Below the pieces are notes generated by a model that was not told the origin of the DNA, did no database searches, and was given only the letters and a program-made list of their open reading frames with translations. Position numbers and translations under genes: made by a program. Below, one piece after another: positions 58,159-64,000 of a stretch of DNA of 64,000 bases (position 1 is the first letter of the stretch; each line of letters starts with the position of its first letter). The stretch is from Acinetobacter sp. XS-4 (GTDB lineage: Bacteria > Pseudomonadota > Gammaproteobacteria > Pseudomonadales > Moraxellaceae): NCBI RefSeq assembly GCF_023920705.1, contig NZ_CP094657.1, positions 992,001-1,056,000 of the forward strand, written 5' to 3'.

Positions 58159-59980
58159 TATTTCGTCTTAACCAGTACCACAAGAAGATAATTATTATCA
58201 TGATTGCAGAGATAATCACAACTAATAAGAAGAAAGAAGATTGTTGAACTAAAGGCGCTTTTTGATTTCCGACAATGAGCTTTTGTAAAACATAAATATT
58301 TCCATTTTCTGAAACCAACATTTTGGTCACGTTATTTGGAATTTTATGCTGTATTTTTTCCCAAAGGTGCATGAAAGCTTGTGCGCCACCTTGTGAGTCG
58401 GTAATCACATCAAAGCGGTTATTGTTATAACTGACAATGAAACCATTTTGGGCAGCAGGTGCATAAATAATATCTTGATGCATTAATACCTGTTGTTGAT
58501 AAATATCTTTATTCACACGAACATTTATTGTTTGCGGAGCACTTGGCGAATAACGGACTAGGTTAAGTGGCATTGGTGCTTGGGTTAAAAGCATTTTTTT
58601 CGCGGTTTGACCTAATACAATAGCGATATTTAACGCACCAGATTGATCATCAATCGCAATAGTCGGAGTCGTTGCTAAAGTCATTGAAATTGCGGCTACA
58701 CCATTTTTGAGTTTATGTGGCAGCTTTAGGGTAGATTTAGCTGTATCAATCCAGAGTGAGCCATGTGCAGTGGGTAAACACTGAGAGTTAGCAATCACCG
58801 AGTTTTCTAGCTTTAAACTAAAATTGGTCGTATTAGAAATCGCTTTTGCAAAAATGTTGAATTGTCGGTTTACTGGATCGGAAGCAAGGTCGGCTGTTTT
58901 CATACTGCCAGCAAGTCCGCCATCAAGCCAAGCTGTAATATTTGAACCTTGCAATAAACCACTTTGAATACGAAGTGCAATTTGCCCTTGCAAGATATCA
59001 GTTGGTTGCCATACTGCTGGGAAATCAAGGAATAAGTTCTTTTCCGCGTGATTTAATCTGAAGTCCTCAATGCCTAAATCGGCAAGTGTATTGATTTTTT
59101 TAAATTGTGCCCAAGCTGGGGTGGAGATTGTAGTCGGAAAAATGGCACTTCCTGTATCAAGTTGCTCTACATATGAGGGATTAATTAGTCCATTTATGGC
59201 AGCAGTGAGTTCTTGTGGGGTGTGATAAGTAATTGAAAGAGTAGCCACTCCATCTGCTGGTTTTGCAATTTGTACTAAAGCACCTCCTTTGAGTGGTGTA
59301 GCTGAGCGAATCACTTCAATAATGAAATTTGTTTCATCATTTAAATTAGTTTGTCCAGAATCAACCCATTCAATTGGCGTAATTGAAGTCCATGAACTTG
59401 CTAATCTAGCCAGCATGGAAGCTTCTATAATCTCTTTACGGTTATATTTTAAAATACCAACAAACGGAGTAGGTCGTCTCGCTTGTGGATTAGCTAAAGC
59501 ATCTGGTAAGTCTTTTAAACGGTATACATTACGAATAGGCGTAAAGTCGAGTTGAGAATTGCTTAAATAAGTTAAGTGATCAATATCTTCTGTACAGAAT
59601 GTTTCTTTGGTTTGATTCAGCGTAGTCGGTTTAGCATACTGTTGAATAATAAAATCTAAACGATGAAAGCCACTCTGACTTGACGGTATATCAAATTTGA
59701 ATTGACCATCGCCACTCAGCGTAGTGTTATAAATGAGTTTATCATCATATTTTACGAGTAAAGTTGTATCACTTTCAGTGGAATAATCACTTGAAAATTG
59801 AATGTTTTGCCACTGGGCACCTTTTCCAATATAGAAAAAATGAGGCTCGACCGTATATTTAGTTGAAGTACTAATATCGTCGAGTTTCCATATGTACGCA
59901 TGAGCAGACATAGTGAGCATAAGACTGGTGCTGGCAAGGAGCACTTGAGCTGTTTTGTAAAGATCAAAAGTCTTTTTCAT
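58136..59980 (-). CDS. BcsB-like periplasmic polysaccharide-synthase subunit
   Basis: A 614-residue protein with a signal peptide (cut near SAHAY), a long periplasmic part and one C-terminal membrane helix (about residues 580-602, FFLLVVIISAIMIIII) followed by a basic tail. This matches BcsB, the partner that guides cellulose through the periplasm. It has beta-sandwich segments (TYHTPQELTAAINGLIN; FLDFPAVWQPTDILQGQIALRI), and its size is shorter than E. coli BcsB (779). It abuts the GT2 gene. It has no cyclic di-GMP motif of its own, as expected for BcsB. Confidence 0.8.
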   Translation of the reverse strand: MKKTFDLYKTAQVLLASTSLMLTMSAHAYIWKLDDISTSTKYTVEPHFFYIGKGAQWQNIQFSSDYSTESDTTLLVKYDDKLIYNTTLSGDGQFKFDIPSSQSGFHRLDFIIQQYAKPTTLNQTKETFCTEDIDHLTYLSNSQLDFTPIRNVYRLKDLPDALANPQARRPTPFVGILKYNRKEIIEASMLARLASSWTSITPIEWVDSGQTNLNDETNFIIEVIRSATPLKGGALVQIAKPADGVATLSITYHTPQELTAAINGLINPSYVEQLDTGSAIFPTTISTPAWAQFKKINTLADLGIEDFRLNHAEKNLFLDFPAVWQPTDILQGQIALRIQSGLLQGSNITAWLDGGLAGSMKTADLASDPVNRQFNIFAKAISNTTNFSLKLENSVIANSQCLPTAHGSLWIDTAKSTLKLPHKLKNGVAAISMTLATTPTIAIDDQSGALNIAIVLGQTAKKMLLTQAPMPLNLVRYSPSAPQTINVRVNKDIYQQQVLMHQDIIYAPAAQNGFIVSYNNNRFDVITDSQGGAQAFMHLWEKIQHKIPNNVTKMLVSENGNIYVLQKLIVGNQKAPLVQQSSFFLLVVIISAIMIIIIFLWYWLRRNNEKTDTN

Positions 59981-61231
59981 TTATTTTTTCTCCTTGCTAC
60001 GTTCCGTTTTGTACCATTGAAGGGAGTTGCCCTGTATTTTATTTTTAAGCATGTCATATGCGGCTTTAAAAACAATAAATAGAAATATTTGTGAGTAACT
60101 TACATAAGATAAAACAGAGTAAAAATAGAGTTCTGGTTTAACTTTTTCTAGTGAAAGGGTAAACCACATTTGTGCAACATACAGGCAAAACGAGAGGCCC
60201 CATAGTAATGTGAAAGGGCCTGGAACTGAAATGCCGGCTATACCCAGTAACCCAAGCGTCAAGGTAATATGACTCCAGAATAAAGCGGGTACGAAAAGTA
60301 TGTAGCACATAATGTTATTTAGAATTTCAATTCCAATAGGAAAAGGTGTTCTTAACGCTACTGGTAAATATTTACGAGTCACATAAAAATTACCTTGAGT
60401 CCAACGTGAGCGCTGTTTAACAAATACACTTAAAGAGGGTGGATCTTGTTGCCAACCAATTGCGTAGGGAACCCATTTAATTCGTTTTTGGCCGATAAAA
60501 ATCCGGAAGCTCATTTCAGTGTCATCGACCAATGACTTCTCATCAAAACCACCCAAGGTTTCTAATGCATCACGCCAAATGACATAGTTGGTACCCATCA
60601 ATGTGGATAGTTCAAAACGTTGCCAACGACCGCCTTGGAAAATCCATTGAAAAAAGATGAACTCAATGGCAATAAAGCGAGTCAAAATACTATCTTGCCA
60701 ATTACGGGTTCTTACTTTGCCATTTACAGCCACTAATTTTTTATCTGCAAGTAGTGTTTGAGCTAATAAACGTACGCAATCGGGTTCAGGTGTACTGTCT
60801 GCATCATAAACAACAATGAGTTCACCTTTGGCATGGGGTAAGCCATTATTCAATGTTCTAGATTTACCTTTACCTCCCATTCCTTTAGGAACATTGACAA
60901 TTTTTATGCAAGGATAAATCTGTGCTAAATTTTCGGCGATTTCTAGGGTGTTATCTTTAGAACCATCATTAATCAGCAAAACTTCATATGCTTCGGTTGG
61001 ATAATCCTGTTGTGCGATAGCATGTAAAGTATCTTCAATGACTACGCCTTCATTATAGGCAGGAATCAAAACACTCAAAACGGGCCATCTATCGGGCACA
61101 GGTAGATTCTGCAATTCTTTTTCTGCTGTTTTTGAGTATTTCCAAGCCTGATAACTTAGCCATGCCCAAAATGCTTGTGGAATCCAGATGCCTAAAAAAC
61201 CAAATAGGAAGAGAATATCAATGGGAGCCAT
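59981..61231 (-). CDS. Processive GT2 polysaccharide synthase (BcsA/PgaC/NfrB-like)
   Basis: A 416-residue inner-membrane glycosyltransferase. TM segments flank the GT-A domain, which has SVLIPAYNEGVVIEDTL, LINDGSKDNT, the metal site DADSTPEPD, DDTEMSFR as the acceptor/base region and the QxxRW motif QRSRWTQGN, all present in processive synthases. Three to four helices follow (LLWGLSFCLYVAQMWF). It ends without a PilZ or MshEN domain, unlike BcsA or NfrB, so any cyclic di-GMP control must come from a partner. AGGAGGG lies 9 bases before ATG 61231. It overlaps the upstream gene by 14 bases. Confidence 0.9.
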   Translation of the reverse strand: MAPIDILFLFGFLGIWIPQAFWAWLSYQAWKYSKTAEKELQNLPVPDRWPVLSVLIPAYNEGVVIEDTLHAIAQQDYPTEAYEVLLINDGSKDNTLEIAENLAQIYPCIKIVNVPKGMGGKGKSRTLNNGLPHAKGELIVVYDADSTPEPDCVRLLAQTLLADKKLVAVNGKVRTRNWQDSILTRFIAIEFIFFQWIFQGGRWQRFELSTLMGTNYVIWRDALETLGGFDEKSLVDDTEMSFRIFIGQKRIKWVPYAIGWQQDPPSLSVFVKQRSRWTQGNFYVTRKYLPVALRTPFPIGIEILNNIMCYILFVPALFWSHITLTLGLLGIAGISVPGPFTLLWGLSFCLYVAQMWFTLSLEKVKPELYFYSVLSYVSYSQIFLFIVFKAAYDMLKNKIQGNSLQWYKTERSKEKK

Positions 61232-62114
61232 TTGATTTAACCCTCCTAATAATAGATGAGATCAGCAATAACAATAAAATCACCCCGACGACCAAGGAGA
61301 TCCATGAAATATAGCTGCCGAAAGTACCAAGTAGGTCAGGATAGGTCGTGGTTAAAATAAGATCGAGTGGAACTACGACTGTGCTTAAACCAATAAAAAG
61401 ATATCCAAGAAAACTAGTGTTTACATGTTGAGGGGTGCTTATGTATTTAATATTATTAAATTTCCATGAAATACCGAGTTGAGGATATCGAATATTTGTG
61501 GTCGGAAGATCAGCAGGAGGGTTAATAATAATTTCATAGCCCGAAACATGGCCATTAAAACTTTTAGCTGAATAAAATAAGTGCTGCTTTTGCTTAATCT
61601 CTCTAGAGGGAAGAGGAAGTTCCAGTGGATTAAACTGAACAATATAGCTGCCAGCGGTTTGTGAAATTAAGTTTTCATCCCAGCCTGTTGAAACAAAAGC
61701 AGCCATAGGCCGTAAACCAATTGCAGTCGAAAAGGTAGCTTTGGCAGCAAAATATTGGGGTTGTTCAGATTTATAAAGTACAATCGGAATAGCACCTTGA
61801 CTCACCGCTTCTTTTAATAAGAAATAGTGAGAAAAGCTAAAAACTTCATCTGGTAATATGATGCCTGGCTTTATCCCTTTATGAATAAGCCTTTGAAAAC
61901 TATCGGAACTGATTTGATCAATTGTAAAAATAGGCCACCATGTGTCCTGAGAGGGGAAAAACATGGAAAGGTCATTAATATTTTGGACTTCGGTTTTTGT
62001 TTGTTCAGCTTTAATTTCACAATGATAATATTGACGATAGAATTGTTGTAAAGTGCCATCTGGATATTGGCTAGAGGCAATAATAATTCCACAAATATTA
62101 AGAAGATTAGACAT
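61218..62114 (-). CDS. Unknown membrane protein of the exopolysaccharide operon
   Basis: A 298-residue protein with no signal peptide. The first about 230 residues are soluble alpha/beta (ICGIIIASSQYPDGTL, GIKPGIILPDEVFSFS, AIPIVLYKSEQPQYF), and two C-terminal helices follow (about 237-257 and 268-290) with a basic end RRVKSNGSH. The soluble part resembles neither a transferase nor a regulator I know. Its stop overlaps the GT2 start by 14 bases, and its ATG shares one base with the preceding stop (TAATG). The tight coupling suggests a subunit of the synthase. Function unknown. Confidence 0.75.
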   Translation of the reverse strand: MSNLLNICGIIIASSQYPDGTLQQFYRQYYHCEIKAEQTKTEVQNINDLSMFFPSQDTWWPIFTIDQISSDSFQRLIHKGIKPGIILPDEVFSFSHYFLLKEAVSQGAIPIVLYKSEQPQYFAAKATFSTAIGLRPMAAFVSTGWDENLISQTAGSYIVQFNPLELPLPSREIKQKQHLFYSAKSFNGHVSGYEIIINPPADLPTTNIRYPQLGISWKFNNIKYISTPQHVNTSFLGYLFIGLSTVVVPLDLILTTTYPDLLGTFGSYISWISLVVGVILLLLLISSIIRRVKSNGSH

Positions 62115-62857
62115 TAAGTAATCTCCTCTTCAGGTGGAATTTGAATAATTTTATATTCGACTTCAAGTCGCAAAGTCATAATTTCTTTTAACTTTTTAAT
62201 AAATTCAGGTTCTTCTTCTGTTTTTTGCTTACGAATAACAATACTGTAGATCGTTTCTAGATCATCATCAGCAAATTGGAAAACAATTTCTTGTGGATGA
62301 TGCTGGCTCAAAATTTTAATCATTTCATTTTGAGTTGTTTTCCATACATCATCGCCTAACATTTCTTTAATTAAGCTTCGGTTGAGAACCCTAATTTCAA
62401 AGACTTCATAGTCTTGTATGTGGTGGTGATCAAGAAGTTTAAAGAAACTACGTTGGAAATATTTAAGCGCGCTAAGCGGGAAAATATCACGGCGATAATT
62501 TCGATCATAACTTTGTATATCACGATATTTTTGGACGTTAATTTCAATATTGTGGCGTACAGCACTCAGAAAAAGAGGAATGAGAGGGATAATAAAAAGT
62601 AAAAGGAGCTGACGTTCAATATGTGTTTGTGCTCCTAGGTCGAGTAGAAAATATACTGCAACGCCTACGAAAGCGATTAAACCAACAATTAAAGATGCGC
62701 CGACTTCTAAAAAAGCCCCAGAAATTAACAGAATAAGAATGAAAATCCAGCTTCCTCTAAAGCTTACAGGCAGCCATTCATATGCCACCATCCCCATAAA
62801 TAGATGAGCTGCGATAATCCATAAGACGAGTGTTCTTCCTGGGTTCTTTTGTTGCAT
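62114..62857 (-). CDS. Membrane protein with possible degenerate GGDEF domain
   Basis: A 247-residue protein, first gene of the five-gene minus-strand operon. Residues about 10-105 hold four hydrophobic segments (LVLWIIAAHLFMGMVAY; WIFILILLISG; IVGLIAFVGVAVYFLL; LLLLFIIPLIPLFL). The C-terminal part (about 120-247) follows a GGDEF-like order: ALKYFQRSFFKLLD, YEVFEIRVLNRSLIKEMLGDDVWKTTQNEMIKIL, and FQFADDDLETIYSIV, where ADDDL sits at the GGDEF position. Catalysis would be lost. PelD and PssE show that such domains can be cyclic di-GMP receptors. The fold assignment is tentative and I see no clear RxxD site. Confidence 0.6.
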   Translation of the reverse strand: MQQKNPGRTLVLWIIAAHLFMGMVAYEWLPVSFRGSWIFILILLISGAFLEVGASLIVGLIAFVGVAVYFLLDLGAQTHIERQLLLLFIIPLIPLFLSAVRHNIEINVQKYRDIQSYDRNYRRDIFPLSALKYFQRSFFKLLDHHHIQDYEVFEIRVLNRSLIKEMLGDDVWKTTQNEMIKILSQHHPQEIVFQFADDDLETIYSIVIRKQKTEEEPEFIKKLKEIMTLRLEVEYKIIQIPPEEEIT

Positions 62858-62967
62858 GCGAGCTCTGGCTACCTTTTGTAATGTTAATTTTTATACTTTT
62901 ATAATGAACTGTGATGATTTTTGAATTTATTGTTGTGTTTGTCCTTTTATAAATCCCTTTAATATTA

Positions 62968-62996
62968 TTTTTAGAGTAAAGTCACAATATAGTCAA
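62968..62996 (-). promoter_or_regulatory. Candidate promoter of the five-gene synthase operon
   Basis: On the minus strand TTGACT (62991-62996) is followed after 17 bases by TAAAAA (62968-62973), about 110 bases upstream of the first gene. The -35 is good, the -10 weak. Confidence 0.3.
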
Positions 62997-63027
62997 ATTT
63001 CTCTTATTTTTTTAATCAAAAATAAAC

Positions 63028-63049
63028 AGATAAGACGTAATTCTTATCT
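63028..63049 (-). terminator. Possible terminator after phrB
   Basis: An 8-bp AT-rich stem (63028-63035 with 63042-63049) over the phrB stop; U-rich sequence follows only after a gap, so strength is uncertain. Confidence 0.4.
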
Positions 63050-64000
63050 AAATACTCTTGAAAGTTTCAATTGCTTTCATACGAGTTTCTTTCAAATCAA
63101 CAATTGGCTTTGGATAATTCAACTGAAGGTTCGCTTTAGTTGAGTAGGGTTCATGAATCACTTTATTGTCTAAATGAGCTAATTCATTTACCCATTGACG
63201 AATGTAGTCTCCGTTTGGGTCAAATTTCTTAGATTGAGCAATAGGGTTAAAAATTCGGAAATAAGGTACAGCATCAGTTCCAGTTGATGCACACCATTGC
63301 CAACCACCATTATTTGCTGCTAAATCACCATCGATTAGGTGTTTCATAAACCATTGTTCACCTATTCGCCAATCAATCAGTAAGTTTTTACATAAAAACA
63401 TAGCGGTAATCATGCGGACTCGATTATGCATCCATCCTGTTTTTTGTAACTGACGCATGCCCGCATCAATAATCGGTATACCTGTTTGGCCATTTTGCCA
63501 TGCGGTTAGGTGCTCTGGATTATGATTCCACTTAATTTTCTGAGTATCTTTTTTAAACGGAATGTGTTTAGAAACATGTGGAAAATCAAATAAAATATGT
63601 TGATAAAATTCACGCCAAAGAAGCTCATCTAACCATGTTTGCTGACCTTCGTTTGCCAGATGGAAGTTGCCATGTTCAGCTCGAAAAAGAGCTTGTAAAC
63701 ATTGACGAATAGACAAAATTCCAAGATTTAAATAGGGTGAAAGTTGGCTAGTTCCTTTTGCATTTGGAAAGTCACGCTCTAACTTATAGGCAGATAAATG
63801 ATCTTCAATAAATAGGTCGAGCTGCTCCAGAGCAAAATTTTCTCCAGTCGGCCATAAGTCTTGCTGCTCTTTAGAAATAGATGAGTCAAAAAAAGCTTCA
63901 ATATCTTCTAGACCTAAACTTTGTATATTTGAAAAACAGTCTGGATTAGCTTTTTGCTTTTCAGGAATTGGATAGCAATGAGGCAAACCGCTTATATCTA
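63048..64000 (-). CDS. phrB: Deoxyribodipyrimidine photolyase, N-terminal part beyond window
   Basis: Photolyase repairs cyclobutane pyrimidine dimers with blue light using FADH. About 316 C-terminal residues are visible; the frame stays open to the window end, and TTG 63986 is internal, since full enzymes are near 470-480. The FAD-binding helical domain is clear: YKLERDFPNAKGTSQLSPYLNLGILS, WLDELLWREFYQHIL, PIIDAGMRQLQKTGWMHNRVRM, DWRIGEQWFMKHLIDGDLAANNGGWQW (Asn-Asn-Gly and the Trp electron path) and STGTDAVPYFRIFNP. The photoantenna domain is outside. Assignment to CPD class I is likely. Confidence 0.93.
   Translation of the reverse strand, partial: DISGLPHCYPIPEKQKANPDCFSNIQSLGLEDIEAFFDSSISKEQQDLWPTGENFALEQLDLFIEDHLSAYKLERDFPNAKGTSQLSPYLNLGILSIRQCLQALFRAEHGNFHLANEGQQTWLDELLWREFYQHILFDFPHVSKHIPFKKDTQKIKWNHNPEHLTAWQNGQTGIPIIDAGMRQLQKTGWMHNRVRMITAMFLCKNLLIDWRIGEQWFMKHLIDGDLAANNGGWQWCASTGTDAVPYFRIFNPIAQSKKFDPNGDYIRQWVNELAHLDNKVIHEPYSTKANLQLNYPKPIVDLKETRMKAIETFKSI

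Overview
The window is a chromosomal segment of an Acinetobacter species, probably in or near the A. calcoaceticus-baumannii complex. The evidence is a carO outer-membrane protein gene, AT-rich low-GC coding, Moraxellaceae-type housekeeping proteins, and many short intrinsic terminators made of perfect stems with A/T flanks. The species cannot be fixed from this sequence alone. Both ends cut genes: purL lacks its N-terminal part at the left edge, and a photolyase (phrB) lacks its N-terminal part at the right edge. No insertion sequence, prophage, CRISPR array or clear pseudogene was seen.

Layout. 1-11 kb: purL, a Bcr/CflA-type drug exporter, two small orphan genes, an enoyl-CoA hydratase, nadM, a VOC protein, a CAP-domain lipoprotein, a Dph6-like/bcp pair, the queE-queC pair for 7-deazaguanine synthesis, and dapD. 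11.5-18 kb: carO, then the sulfate uptake block on the minus strand (sbp, a small serine hydrolase, cysT, cysW, cysA, cysB). 18-21 kb: pabC-mltG-tmk and a hotdog thioesterase. 21-32.4 kb: a conserved core like that of Pseudomonas, with nadB divergent from mucD, then lepA-lepB-DUF4845-rnc-era-lipoprotein-recO-pdxJ-miaE. The algU-mucABC sigma/anti-sigma cassette that sits between nadB and mucD in Pseudomonas is absent.

32.6-44 kb: a YdfG-like dehydrogenase, tRNA-Asn, small hypothetical genes, a thioesterase, two EamA-type exporters, an aspartate-type aminotransferase, a two-PAS diguanylate cyclase, a macro-like domain protein, uvrB and a lipocalin. 44-54.6 kb: a GAPDH with a long N-terminal extension, two tandem membrane-anchored proteins made almost wholly of repeated Pro/Lys beta-strand units, obgE-proB, an HAD phosphatase, a DUF1615-type lipoprotein, dusB, a nitronate monooxygenase and a VIT-family transporter.

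54.7-62.9 kb is the most interesting part. It looks like a compact synthase-dependent exopolysaccharide locus. On the plus strand are a TPR/outer-membrane-barrel protein resembling NfrA/PgaA and a UDP-GlcNAc 2-epimerase (wecB). Converging on them is a tightly packed five-gene minus-strand operon: a membrane protein with a possible degenerate GGDEF fold, an unknown membrane protein, a processive GT2 synthase, a BcsB-like periplasmic protein, and a DUF4434-like putative glycosidase. The epimerase implies a UDP-ManNAc-based polymer. The nearest described analogues are the E. coli NfrA/NfrB/WecB phage-N4 receptor glycan and the Listeria Pss polysaccharide, but the gene set here differs from both. 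A 23-codon ORF with an ideal ribosome site lies just before the NfrA-like gene.
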